Source of the DNA: Parelaphostrongylus tenuis
Taxonomy: Eukaryota > Nematoda > Chromadorea > Rhabditida > Metastrongylidae
Direction of reading: 5' to 3'
DNA length: 64,000 bases
Assembly (NCBI GenBank): GCA_019055375.1
Contig: JAHQIW010006028.1
Coordinates: 1 to 64,000 of the forward strand
Shown: positions 52,206-63,760 of the stretch, piece by piece
Numbering within the stretch: the stretch's first letter is position 1
Layout of the letters: each line of letters opens with the position of its first letter
The notes under the pieces: model-generated
The model's database searches: none
Seen by the model: the letters and a program-made list of their open reading frames with translations, nothing else
What the model was told of the DNA's origin: nothing
Position numbers and translations under genes: made by a program

Positions 52206-52740
52206 TCTGATCACCAGTTTCATTCCTTTTGAGAGGAAAGCACCCGACCCTTGCCCAGCAAATGGTTGCAAATCACTAATTACTATAGTGATTGCATTGC
52301 AAATTAATTGATGCCTTTAGTTCAAATATTCGATAATCAGTCAGGATTCTTTTTATTTGACTGCCACTTGCAGTGGTATGATGTTATAGTATACCCAATA
52401 ATGTGGAGTGCTAGGCAAAACCATTTGCGTCAGGCGGGATTTGAACCCAGATCTTGCTCTTTCCGGAAGCGTGCAAGTGGGTTCAATGCCGACAGCGGCT
52501 GCCCCGCCAGACCGTCGACGGTTGGCTGTTGGCAGACAGCGCGTCATAGCGTAAAAAAGGGTGCTATGCAAAACGAGCGTGGGTGGTGCAACGGATAGCA
52601 TACGCTCCCGGAAAGAGTGAGATCTGGGCTCGATTCGCGGCTGACGGAAATGTTTTGCACAGCATTCCACATTATTGGGTATAGAATATTTGAGTTAAAA
52701 AAAGATCGAAATGCGAAGAAAATTGTGGGACAACTCAATG
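52206..52740 (+). mobile_element. mariner 3' fragment, interrupted
   Basis: CTTGCCCAGCAAATGGTTGC (52244-) matches the C-terminal coding region of the other mariner relics. The 3' end GATCGAAATGCGAAGAAAAT (52688-) matches 16990 and 41875. The foldback at 52392-52681 sits between. It points away from the neighbouring minus-strand mariner. Confidence 0.6.
52392..52681. mobile_element. Foldback element with tRNA-like arms, family B, best copy
   Basis: 290 bp with termini TACCCAATAATGTGG and the exact inverse CCACATTATTGGGTA, flanked by TA on both sides (52390-52391 and 52682-52683), a possible TA target duplication. The right arm contains an outward tRNA-like module: GTGGTGCAACGGATAGCATA (A-box-like), CCGGAAAGAGTGAGATC and GGCTCGATTCGCGG (B-box-like). 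The left arm is the inverse with part of the module deleted (GATTTGAACCCAGATC). The loop contains GCCCCGCCAGACCGTCGACG and TTGGCTGTTGGCAGACAGCG, related to the family A loop. Inserted in a mariner 3' fragment. Confidence 0.8.
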
Positions 52741-52744
52741 GATG

Positions 52745-55185
52745 CATCGTTGTCTACCGCACCTGATTAAGACGGTGTTCGTGTAACATTTCGACTTATT
52801 CACATGTTTATAAAAATTTGGTCATGATGTGCCATGGATGGTAGTCAAGAAATACTGCGATTGATATTGCTAGATTTTCAAAAAACCTCTTGAGTCGAAT
52901 TATTATGAACAACCGTCTACAGGCACAGTAGACTTCTTCAGTTGTGAACTTGTGCTTGATTACGCAGCTTCATTTAACTCATAAGTTGCACGATCTAACA
53001 CCGTCCACCTAGGCTGTTATCAGTGTAAGCCCCAGCATAATGAAAGCCCCTTAATATTTTTTTATTGAAGTTTCACGGTTTTTCAGCGATTATTTCTACA
53101 TATGAGCAATGGAACTGATGAGTACGTTGCATACCGCGTTAACGAGAGGTAGTAACACCGCGATCTTCCACAGAATCATCCGAAAAATGAAAAATGCTTA
53201 GCAGCTAATTATCGTTATCAAATCGAGTAATCATCTCTACAACGTTACGTGAAAATTTAAGTGTGCAATACATAAGCCATTTGTCAAAAACGATTCGAGG
53301 GCTCGGGAGACAAAAACATAAAACGATTGTAACAAGTAAAAAGTGTCACCTCTTTTTTACAGAAACTCACATACTTCAATTTCTTATAAAATGGAATCGC
53401 TTGCTTGCTTCAATTGATCGCAAACGTGTTTGAATGATGGGAAATGCTTGAATTTTTAGCACTCACAATTCGGAAGCAAAGTTTTTTTTGCAGAAGTTGT
53501 TTCTTTCTTTTGTCATTTTACAAAATAGAGCTAGAAGGAAGGGAACCGAAACTATTCCACTTGACCCGTCATTACACGTGACATTGTGTGGATATCACAC
53601 TCCTTCTTTCAATTAGTTTTCGTCTATTCAAGAGCAGACACGAAGTTGTTAGCAACTCTCAGGACCGACTATCGAACAACCTCGGCAATGATTGAATAAT
53701 CACAAGTTTTTTAATGAGCAGGCAGTGTATTCGACAGCCGTGCAGCTTGCGCGCTCTATAAAACTGGAGATTAGCGTGAAGACATAAAGGAGCAATTGCT
53801 CAGAAGGGGCAGCAGCAGTGGCACTGTAAGGGTTTCTCACAAATCCTAGCCATCTGGCAGGGCCATAAATTCCGCATTCACGCATTTGATGCAAAGATCC
53901 TACTGAGCGTTTTCTACTGTATCAGAAAGATTGCAAACTCAATCACATCGAAATCTTCGTGACCTATGTACGCTTGATTTGACATGAACGGCTCAGATCT
54001 CCAAAGCCCACCTTTATACCAGAATTCAGGAAGGTATATCAATAGCGGAAGAATAATGTGTTGGCCGTATATTGAGAAAAACAAATGAAAACGTTGCAAA
54101 AAATTCTAGTGATATAAATGTGTACAACAGAAGCGATAACTTAGGCGATGGGCTAAGGTGTACTTAACTCATAACAATTTCGTTTTGAAACGGTTTATGG
54201 ATAAGCATTGTGCATTCCTGAAGTCACAATGTTCACGACAGACCACAATCACGACGATCCTCAGCAAAACGAACGAAAGAAAAAAAGTATGTGAATTGAA
54301 CATTTGGAGGAAAGTTTGTAAGCACTGTTAGGGTCATATTTCGGTCGAATTTTGCCTAACATCTTCATGAGTAATGGAAGACATGAGGAAAAAAATGCAC
54401 AGAAGAAGTAAAGCAACTTGCACACGACAAACGATTCTTAGTTAATCACAAAAAATAGAACTTCTCGCCTATTTATTGAGTTCAGCAACTTTCAGGAGTT
54501 GTGTGAAAAAAAATTGAGAACTCCAAGACTCTAAGCAGTTAGTGATATTACGCTTCACACAAAAGCATAAAGATTTTTTAATTATTAAAATCGACAACCT
54601 TTACATCATAAATTTAATATTCCGTACAAATACAGGATTTTTTAACTGAGATCACTTTTAGTGCAGTTGAAACTTCATACAAGTGGCGATTTCGTCGGCG
54701 ACATTATGAGTTAAGCGGACTACGATCATCGGACGAGATCGCAATAGAACGAAGCAATTAAGAACTCTGCCTCAATGCGCGGGCTTAGGAATGTATATAT
54801 CCAAACGTTCATTTTATTTTTATGTCTTTTATTGCTGTTATTGAACTTCTCGCAGAGGCCCATGAGATTCACTAATTGTTTCTTCATAGGCTTAAAGCAT
54901 TGTGTCTACATTAGCACAAGGCATAATACGTTAGAGAGGATCTACAAATTTTCGCAAAAACACAGTTGTGCAAATAGCTATTATCTTCATGTAAGTGCTA
55001 CTGATAGAACGGATCAAGCGTTCTATTACTAATAGCAAAATTTTTGATGAATACTTTAGGAGACTGTTTATTTCGTGATGATCCATGGTTTTCACATTAT
55101 TTTGAATAAAGCGTTTATTTAATCGGATGTATGAAGATTAATTATTACTTGCTGATAAGATGATTATGAATGAGCCGGCTCACCT
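52745..55185. other. No gene recognised
   Basis: Minus-strand frames at 53700-53894 and 53914-54099 (with YLPEFWYKGGLW) are open and could be exons, but no domain or convincing splice-site pair was seen. Confidence 0.35.
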
Positions 55186-56196
55186 GTAAAATGTGGACAC
55201 GCCGCCATTTTCTAGCAGAGATAGCACAATTTACCATAATACTGCATTTTTTGTGCAGTAATGTAGAATCTGTTGCCAGAGAATCCGTTTCGAACCCACT
55301 TAGAGCAGCTGTTTATGGCGGTTCTTACGGAAAATCAACGAGTCTCAGTTCCACCACTTTAGCAATGCCTCTCAAGAGGAACTGAAAACGGTTACCTTGG
55401 GTAAGATCCGCATGACGAACCTCAAAATTGTAAAATCTACCTGAACATTATTTTTATTTAAGCGGCAAATATCTTATAATTTCAAATCAATTGCCGCAAA
55501 TAGTATCAAAAGTGGAATCGCCGTAAAGGGTGAAATTCAAGCTGCTCCATTGGTTAATGGAAATGAACAAGAAGCATTTTGTCTTCTATTGACATTATGT
55601 ATTATTCAATGTATCTAATGTATTCAGAGGAAGTTGTACGAGGCTATTCTATAGATTTCTCATACCTGCACGGGCTGCCAATTTATTTAGGCTCAGTGTA
55701 AACAACTCAATGTCATACTAACTTAGAGCACTCTTTGAAACGATTTTGACAGATCTCACATGTTTTCTTGCACTGAGCTTACAAAATATAAAATCTATCA
55801 TCATTATGAGGTTAGAAAATGTAAAGTGGATACCTTTAAAAACGCCTCTAAATCGATATTAGTGCAGATAGAGCAATCTCTGCCACAATCAGGAATTGTG
55901 TCAGCACATCCACCAAAAACATAAGTAAAGGTTGGGAATGTCTACAGTCAAATGGTAGCTCCTATAATGATTACGGCTCACCAGCTTACTCGCATAATCC
56001 GCACTTTTTCGGGCAATCGTTGACTAAATTATATCTCCACATGGTATTGCTACACATATACAGCGTTACCAAAAAACATCTGACGCGGGAATCTGGAGTT
56101 GCCATCAAAAACTTTAACCGCGCTTATAATAAATTTCACGGTCAGTCGTGTCTTTGGAGACTTATCTTTCTCGTTTTTTAGCACTTTATTTGAATC

Positions 56197-56455
56197 ATCA
56201 TCACAGTGTTTTTTTTTTTTGAATGGGAGGATCCTAGTACTTTTGGCATTCAACTCGTTTTTCGTCTTCTTGAACGGCATGGGTGCTGATTTAGCTAATC
56301 TCCTTGCAATCTCGAGGATAGACTTGCTGTGATGTTCCATAGGACGCTGTTGTTGACTGCCGGAGAGGTGGTGCGGGGGGAGGGGGGAGGAGCGATGAAG
56401 ATCGACTCCACAATCGCCCTGACCAACATCACAGCCACTCGGCCACGACACCCCT
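56197..56455 (-). mobile_element. tRNA-head SINE, family 2
   Basis: Minus strand begins GGGGTGTCGTGGCCGAGTGG (A-box TGGCCGAGTGG) with CCGGCAGTCAACAACAGCG and AAGACGAAAAACGAGTTG. It contains an internal GGGGGGAGG/CTCCCC-rich stretch. It splits an intron of the decayed ShK copy and is absent from the corresponding intron at 30.9-31.4 kb. Confidence 0.7.
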
Positions 56456-56659
56456 ATCTTACCCTATCCCTGTCTCATCCCGAAAAATAGAAGACAGTGC
56501 TCTTGTTTTTGAGCAGTAACTGAATGATGTTTTAACCATTTCATTTCATAAAGCGTTACAGAGGTAAAGAAACACATTTTGTGTTATACAATGATTTCCA
56601 TTGGCTAACCAATGTATTAAGTCACTGCTACTATACCTTCAAAAAAGACTGATAACAAA

Positions 56660-56772
56660 TTGCCAATTCCGGAGGGATTGATGGCCTGGTATGCCCAAAG
56701 CACAACATCGAATCAAAGACCGCTTGTGTGTTACAGATCACCTCTAACCGACGCGCCGCACTCATTCTACAC
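56660..56772 (-). mobile_element. SINE family 1, 5' portion
   Basis: Contains GGCGCGTCGGTTAGAGGTGA on the minus strand, then a damaged B-box and TCAATCCCTCCGG. The 3' two-thirds are missing. Confidence 0.6.
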
Positions 56773-57529
56773 CATCGGTGCACCACTACGGATGAGATTT
56801 TTGGCTTACTCAAAATAAGTGACCTTAAACGAAATTTGGATAAAGGTTAAAAAAAGATTGTGGCTCAAAGTCAACTCAAAAATTATGCTTTTCTTACAGA
56901 AATTTCACCTGCTTTTCCGGACTTTTTCTCTCAAACCTTGGGTTCGCGTTTTTTCCGGTCTCGTTTAAGATGTTAACAGATTTATAGAATTATTATAATT
57001 ACACTTTAGGGCAATTTTGATGCTGAAAAGGTGGCGTGTTTATATCTAGTGACTTGTCATTTGTTATTTCACTTAACCGATGTCAACTCACATTGTTTGT
57101 TCTCGCAATTATACGCAGGTGTATGCAACAGTATCCACACGTTTTAGGACAAGTATCAACTGCCACTCTCACCAATTTTGGACACAATTTACTTGTAGCC
57201 GCGTTCTAAAATTTCTTATCTGAAATTTTTAGTTTACTTCTTCCTGATCGCTGAAGAGGTTTCTTGTTCTAGAAGCGGCCTTCACTACATACAGAAGCTC
57301 ATCTTCCGCCTCATCATAAATGCGGAAAGCTAATTTATTTCCCTTTTCAATGAAAGATCAAATAGAATAACCAAAATGCAAGTAAAGGTACCAGAAAAGC
57401 AAATGCATTTTTTGATATTTTTTACTGTAATATGTCTGATAATAAATTTTTGAGTCATGCATGTGGTCTGTTATGGGCACGGTTCTTTCTGATTAGGAAG
57501 GAACACATGAAATACCGATCTCATTGGCT

Positions 57530-58300
57530 GTTTGATGAACTAAGGCTACAGCACCACGCTGCCGGTTTTCCAAAGCACCCCTTTATAGCACTGTAGCATT
57601 TAGATCAAAAATTATGTTTCACACTCGCCTTTCGCCTCAATATTTATCACACATTTAGTCCACCGGAAGCCGAATCTTAGTCGGTTTTTTATCTGGAGTT
57701 TCTTTCAAAGCGGAAGGAAAATTCCCAATTGAGTAATAAAATATTGGCCATCTCGTCTGGCCCCGTTCCTGTAACGACCGTCGGCCCCTTGTCAAATAGC
57801 ATGCAAACAATGTTACCAAAAATGTAAAACTCAGTCTTATACTCACTGCTAAACCGTATTTACAAAAAATGAGCACACCAGTAGAATCAGATAACATTAT
57901 GCTTTCAAATCATTAATAATAGTCTAAAAAAAGAGCTTTGTTTGGCAAGGTTTAAAGCACAAATCAAAGGACCGGAGGATATCAAAAGGTTAAAAGAGCG
58001 TTTTGAGAAGCAAACACATATTTGAGTTCCTTGAAGCTTGTGCTATAGTTTTGGTATTGGCACTCTCAGAAAACTAGTTTTGTCCAGTGAGATATAACCA
58101 AGATAAGAGAAAGAAACATGTGATTTTATAGAACATAATTTTATTTTCAATGTCACAGAGCTATAAAGGGGTGTTTTGAGAAAAAGGCGACGTGGGTTTG
58201 TAACCACATGTCTCAGCTTTCGAATGATCACTAACACTCCTATAAAAACTTCTTCTCCACAGGATGGGATCAATTTTTCATTTGTTTCCTACTAATCAGA
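57530..58300. repeat. Dispersed unclassified repeat R, copy 2
   Basis: Colinear with 20790-21620: CGGTTTTCCAAAGCACCC, ATTCCCAATTGAGTAA, TTTTGTCCAGTGAGATATAA, TTTTATTTTCAATGTCACAG and CACTAACACTCCTATAAAAA. No protein motif. Confidence 0.55.
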
Positions 58301-58309
58301 AGGAACCAT

Positions 58310-58450
58310 GGCCGCTTACACAGCGCAATACACGTATTCAGCCTTGACAGCCTCGTCAATTGCACAATGTCTCTCGTCTTAGGCAATCCTCTTGGGGTAG
58401 CCCAAATCCCTTATAAAGAGGAGACGCAGACGTTCTATTTACACGTGCCA
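58310..58450. mobile_element. MITE-like fragment (family of 726-924)
   Basis: Carries AATACACGTATTCAGCCTTG and ACAGCCTCGTCAATTGCACA, the core also seen at 726-924 and 14956-15098. The RTE element is inserted at its right edge. Confidence 0.5.
58442..58450. repeat. Target-site duplication, left copy
   Basis: CACGTGCCA immediately beside the 3' tail of the RTE element; the same nine bases occur at 61792-61800 beside its 5' end. Confidence 0.6.
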
Positions 58451-61400
58451 TTCACCTGTATCACCTGTCGTCCCGTTGATCGTCGAGTGACTCGAGCGGG
58501 TACCAGCAACTCTTCCATTTTTCCCTATCGCGTGCAAGAGTAGCCCAGTGGGTCCTCCTGGCTCTAGGAATTCGCTGAGCATCATATCTTTCTTCTATCG
58601 CTTTCGTGAAGAAATCGGACCAACGGATCAGTGGTCTTCCTTTAGAGCGCTTGATGTCCCGAGGAATCCAGTCGGTAACGGCTCTCGTCCATCGGTTGTC
58701 GTTGAAGCGCATCACGTGTCCGGCCCACCTTATTTTCGATATCCTGGCGTGCACAACGGCGTCTCTGATTTTCGATCGTTGATGTAGGTCGGAACTTCGG
58801 ATCCTTTCTCTCATTTGCGAGATACGGGATACTCCTAGCATCGACCTTTCGACTGCGCGTTCGATAACGCCAAGTGATCTTTCATCCTGCTTACGTAGCG
58901 ACCAGGTTTCTGCTGCATACGTTAGGGCAGGGATAATTGTCGAGTCGAAAAGGTGGGCACGGAGTCGGATGTTCTTTGTCCTCTTCACTACATCTTCGAT
59001 GCTCTTAAACGTTCCCAAGCCGCTCGTTTCCTCCTGCTCAACTCTGGAGCTAGGTCGTTCATCATGTTGATTTCACGACCTAGATAGACGTAACTGGAGC
59101 ATTCGGAGATTGTCGTTCCGTTGAGCGTGAATGGGCATTAGAAACCCATCCGTTCCTCATGAACATTGTTTTCGTTAGATTCAGTTGAAGACCAATCTTT
59201 CCACAGGCGTTATCGAAATCGGTCAACATTCGTTCCGCTTGGCTGATGTTTGGTGTTATGAGAACGATATCGTCAGCAAAGCGAAGATGGTTTAATTGTC
59301 GACCGTCAATTTTCACTCCCATTTCGTCCCATTCTAATGTTCGCATGACGTTTTGTAGGGTGGCAGTGAATAGTTTTGGCGAATTGTATCGCCTTGTCGA
59401 ACCCCTCTTCTTACGTCAATGGTGATATTGTTGTAAATGGAGATATTCTGGTCGTGAAATCTTTATAAAGCTCACGAAGGATCATTATGTACCGAGTAGG
59501 GACGCCCTGGTTATCCAGAGCCTCTATAACCGCTTCTGTTTCCACTGAATCAAAGGCTTTCTTCAGATCGATGAAAGTGAGACAGAGTGGTTGTTTGTAC
59601 TCTCGTGAAACTTCAATGAGTCTTGTGATCGTGTGGATGTGGTCTATGGTACTAAATCCTTTTCGGAACCCTGCTTGTTCGCATGGCTGTCCTTCGTCCA
59701 GTGTTCTGTCAATCCTGTTCAGGATGACTCGAGTAAAGAGTTTATAGACAACGGACAGCAAGCAGATTGGGCGATAATTGCCTATGTTGTGAAGGTCTCC
59801 CTTTTTGAACAACAATACGGTCTTGCTGGTTTTCCATTGAATAGGGACCTTGCATTCTGACAGGTAGCGAGTGAAGAGCCGAGCCAGGGTGTTGATGAGA
59901 ACTGGCGGCAGGTTCTTCGATGTTCTGGTCTAATCCTGTCTGGATCGGGTGTTGTTCTGTTCTTCACCGACGATATAGCATGTCGGATTTCGGAAGGAGG
60001 ACCGGTGGACGACATATTCGTCCTCTTTCAATTTATATGACGGTAAGAGAACATGGCTAGCGAAGAGATCCGAGTAGTATTGGTGGATGATTTTCTCCAT
60101 AGCCCTTCTGGAAGCTGTAAGTGTCCCGTCAGGGTATCGGAGTGCAATCATCTTGGTCTTATAGTTGGCGAAGCCTCGCTGGGCTTTGCGAATGCTCTTC
60201 CCAGCTTCTGCAGCTTCTGCCATAACTGCTGCTCTTCTCTCTTTGAGGTCTTCTTTTATCGCTTCTCTGCATCGTTTCGCAAGTTCGGACGTAAGGTTTC
60301 GGTTGCCTGCAGCTCGTGCGACTCCACGTTGACGTATCAGCTCGAGTGTCTGCGGAGACAAGCGTCTCTTCGTGACCTTAGGACTCTCGGCTTTTATAGC
60401 GCTAACGTGAAGATATTCAACGAGTCGATCGTATTCTTGTCGATGTTGTCGACAACGGTATCTTCCCAAGAGCCGACTAATGATTTGAATACATCCCAGT
60501 TTATGGTAGTTCTGGGACTTCGTTGTTTGAATTTAGCGGCTTTCTCTCCTCTCCTCGAAAATCGGAACGTTGCGCGAAGGAGGCGATGGTCTGATCCCGT
60601 GTAGAACTTAGGAACAACAGCGACATCGGTCAGGCAAAACTTCGATTTACTATGATGTGATCTATTTCGTTATGGTACTCTCCATTGGGAGACTCCCACG
60701 TCCATCGCTGAGAAAGAGGCTTTTGGAATTGCGAGTTACCATGGATGGTTTGGGTCGTCATGATAAACTCAGATAGCCTCTCACCCTGTTCAATCCATTC
60801 TAGTCCGTGGGTCCCTATGTGACGTTCTTCAGACGTTCTTCTAGGTCCAATTTTTGCGTTAAAATCTCCGACAATGACCTTGAAGAATGTATGATCTTCT
60901 CTGAAGAATTTTTCGAGGTCCATATAGAACGCTTCGACTTCGTCATAGCTTGATGTTGGTGCGTAAGCAACGAAGATGGTCAAAGCCGGCATAGAACCAC
61001 ATCGTTTCAACCGTAATCGTCCGATACGGGTTGTTAGTTGTTCGAACGAATCAATGTTCACGGTCAAATTCGATTTGACGAGGACGCCAACGCCACCGAC
61101 ACCTCTGCGATCGCATGTACCAAGGAACAGTTCTTCTCCGGTGTCATAAACAGCGTGAAAAGGATGGCGCCTTCTCGTCTCAGCCAGGCCAATGACGTCG
61201 TACCTTATTCTTCTTGCTTGAATCAATAGATCTTCTACAGCGGATTCGTGAGCAAGCGGTTCTTGCGTTGTAGGTACAGATCGTCATTTTAGTCCGTTTC
61301 GATCTTAGCAGCCTAGTTTGGCCCTGAGATTTTAGCAGCCTCTCCGTACTCGTTCTACCTGGCGCTGCCGTACCAGGGGCTCTTCTGGGGTCAGGGGAAT

Positions 61401-61791
61401 GAGGCCCATATTTGTTACTGCTTTTGGCATTTTGATGCCTAACGTGTAGCTTGCCAGGCTCTAAACGTGGTGGATGGGTACTCACGAGTAGCTTGCCAGT
61501 CTCTCTCGGAAGAGCGGGAGGAGCTTATTTCTTGGAGGCGACTCCTAAGCGCCTCCCATGTACTTCCCAGCCGCTTGATTGCAGGCTTTTCGGCCGACTT
61601 GGCTCGTAGAAATAGTGTTTCGTCAGGTCGGCGCTGCAGAAGCAGGGAGCTCATCCCTTGAATCCACCTGCGTCTCTGGGAAGCACACGGTCGCTTTTGG
61701 TTCGCCTTTATTCCCCTATCCACCACCTGGTGACGCGGCACGTGCCCTCGGAACTAATCGGGCGGGATCCCTCAAAGAGGGAGGTCCGTGG
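58451..61791 (-). mobile_element. Near full-length RTE-type non-LTR retrotransposon (frameshifted)
   Basis: About 3.34 kb, minus strand. From the 5' end: a possible ORF1/leader region (61440-61741), then an AP endonuclease (about 60630-61300) with GLAETRRR, FVAYAPTSS, VGDFNAKIG and EIDHIIVNR. A linker region follows (59930-60470). The reverse transcriptase shows NYRPICLLSVVYKLFTRVIL, FRKGFSTIDHI, TFIDLKKAFDSV and the catalytic FADDIVLI (about 59262-59285). The C-terminal WAGHVMRFNDNRWTRAV block and a TGATACAGG-type 3' tail come last. The frame is broken near 61259 (extra base after TYNART), near 59930-60010, near 59430, and by single-base deletions at about 59013 and 59133. Flanking CACGTGCCA repeats suggest a 9 bp target duplication. 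Structure and size fit the RTE clade, mobilised by target-primed reverse transcription. This copy is not autonomous as read. Confidence 0.9.
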
Positions 61792-61800
61792 CACGTGCCA
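61792..61800. repeat. Target-site duplication, right copy
   Basis: CACGTGCCA at the 5' boundary of the RTE element, matching 58442-58450. A similar CACGTGCC at 61739 inside the element weakens certainty about the exact end. Confidence 0.55.
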
Positions 61801-62310
61801 CTAAATGAAAGAAATCACTACATGGGCAGTGTTGACGCTCGATTGCTCTTGGATAGTATATATGAAGTATGACACTGTTCGTTTCCACTGTTTTCTTAGC
61901 ACCGACGCTTAAATTTCAATATTCCTGATAATTATGTTGCAATAATGTGATATGTGTACTTATAAAGAGAGCTTGATTACCCATATTATTCGTGACAGTG
62001 CATTGACAAGTCGATTGTCGTCATTGATTTCACATTAATAAATTCCGTACTTCGGCTCCTTCTGTACTTTTCACTGTGTGCTAGGATATCCTACGTCGAT
62101 ATGTATAATATATTTACAATTTCGTTATGGGAACATTGAATGGAAGCTACAAATGTTTTTTCTGGAAATTCTATAGGATTTCTTCTTGCTTGGATGACAC
62201 AGGATGTGTGAATCCTACGTCAAGCGAGTGATGATTAATGTAATATCAGATTCTGCCACCTTTTCTGCTGTTCCATGTTTCAAGAAACAAATCTCCATTT
62301 GTGAGGTCTA
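61801..62310. other. No gene recognised
   Basis: AT-rich spacer between the RTE element and the next foldback. Confidence 0.4.
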
Positions 62311-62317
62311 ATAAGTG

Positions 62318-62855
62318 CTAGGCAAGTGCCCGTCTCGTCCTCCAAGACTCATAAGTAGCACAATCTCCTTTGATCCAGCCGATCATCTGAGGCTATACTC
62401 CTTTATAGAGGAATCGCGCTGAATAATAGGTCACCGCAAATCAGGTGACAGAATCCACTGACATTGTATTGACCAGCAGTGGAGCTTGTAGCTGGTAAAA
62501 TGAATCATAGCACTTCACTAGACCGCTTTATAGACTCGCAAAAACAACAATAGCCGATAATGACATAACATGTTTTGAGCTGTTTGTGAGGTCTGATAAG
62601 TGCTAGACAGACGCCTGTTGTTTTCGAGCAAGGTCCTTGAAGAGCGGTCGAATAAAGAGGTACAACTAATTTCAAAACTCACAAGCTCGACTACTGATCA
62701 CTACATAGTCAGGAGATTATGTCACCTGACTTGCGGTGATTTGTTATTCAGCGTGGATTCCTTTATAGCTGAATGTAGCCCCAAGGTATTCGGTGAATCA
62801 AGGCAACGTGCTACTGATGAGTCCCGAAGAACGAAACTGGCGTTTGCCTAGAACT
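62318..62855. mobile_element. Foldback element with roughly 160 bp arms
   Basis: The left arm (62318-62476) contains CTAGGCAAGTGCCCG, CTCATAAGTAGCAC and GAGGAATCGCGCTGAATAAT. The right arm (about 62690-62855) contains the diverged reverse complements ATTCAGCGTGGATTCCTTTA, GTGCTACTGATGAG and GTTTGCCTAG. Arm sequence is related to the repeat at 32110-32310. The loop is about 210 bp. Confidence 0.6.
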
Positions 62856-62859
62856 AGAA

Positions 62860-63070
62860 TTTCTCCAGCGAAATATAAACGATTTAAGAGAAAAAACACG
62901 TGGTTTATGAGACTTGGTTTTATTTTGATTGTTACATCGCTATAAAGGGTTTTTGAAAACCCGGAGCCGTGTGGCTGTATCCTTAAGTCTCATCTTTCGA
63001 ATAGCTACTAACATGACTATGAAAATTTCTTCTTTCCCTCCTAATCTGAAAGAGCCCGAAAACGCATTCT
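62860..63070. repeat. Dispersed unclassified repeat R, partial copy 3
   Basis: TCTCCAGCGAAATATAAACG, AGAGAAAAAACACGTGGTTT and TTCGAATAGCTACTAACATG match the 3' part of repeat R copies 1 and 2. Confidence 0.5.
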
Positions 63071-63369
63071 TCCATCTAAGAAGCGAAGAAGAGGAGAATG
63101 ATCGCATTGACAGGGATTAAATACGTGCGGATGTTCACATACTAAACAAACTACATGGTTTTTACAATCACTGGATTTCGTTATATATGCACGTGTGAGG
63201 ATGCATGTAACTATCTATCAAAGCAGATTTGCGAAAGGCTTGAAGCTAATGGATGCTCGTGCATTAATGTGAAAGCGGTGCAGCAACTTGTACACGAAGT
63301 TTATGTGAATCGACTGAGTTATTCCATAATCTCTTTCACATTCCGACAAATCTTTTAGTTCAATTGTTA

Positions 63370-63760
63370 TTTATTTCAGAAACCAATCAATCAAATCACC
63401 AACCATGATCAATGATATGTAGCCATATTCTGGGCAAATGTTGAATGCCTCTTTTCTAGAAAAATGAGGTGGCGATCAAAGATGTCTGTGAAGTCTTTTT
63501 TTGAACTAGTTATAGCCTTTGAATTGTTCCCACAAATACTGCTTCAAAGCGCTAAAGATATTCTTATGAGCAATATTAGAGATATACGGTGGATGTGGCA
63601 CTGTAATTCAGCCAAAATGTGGCAAGTCCACTTGTTGTGCGAGGTGGAGCGTTATCTAGAAGAAGGGATACACTGAATCGCTTCGAACGCTCCTTCGCAT
63701 TAATGCAGCCAACTTCCGGAGTTATTCCTCGTGGACGTCGCCACTGACTGCTTACTTATT
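63370..63760 (-). mobile_element. mariner transposon relic
   Basis: Minus-strand frames give LLLDNAPPRTTSGLATFW (QDNARPH block, around 63600-63660), HIHRISLILLIRIS-type remnants of the PYSPD block, then FSALKQYLWEQFKGYN and FNICPEYGYISLIMVG near 63400. Frames are broken. Confidence 0.6.

Larger units (their letters stand above)
55212..57205 (-). pseudogene. Duplicated 3' half of the ShK-domain gene, decayed
   Basis: Exons 3-6 of the 29.9-34.0 kb gene recur in the same order and strand: 57092-57205 (VAVDTCPKTCGYC), 55982-56092 (NDCPKKCGLC; 111 bp in both copies), 55834-55913 (ADTIPDCGRDCSIC) and the stop at 55212. Breaks seen are as follows. Exon 3 has the same missing base between the CC pair and the next cysteine as the first copy. 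Exon 4 has an in-frame TAA after CGLCE. Exon 5 has no AG at its expected start. Exon 6 has lost one A in an A-run and changed a cysteine codon (TGT to TAT). Exons 1-2 are absent. The SINE at 56197-56455 was inserted in this copy only. Confidence 0.8.
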
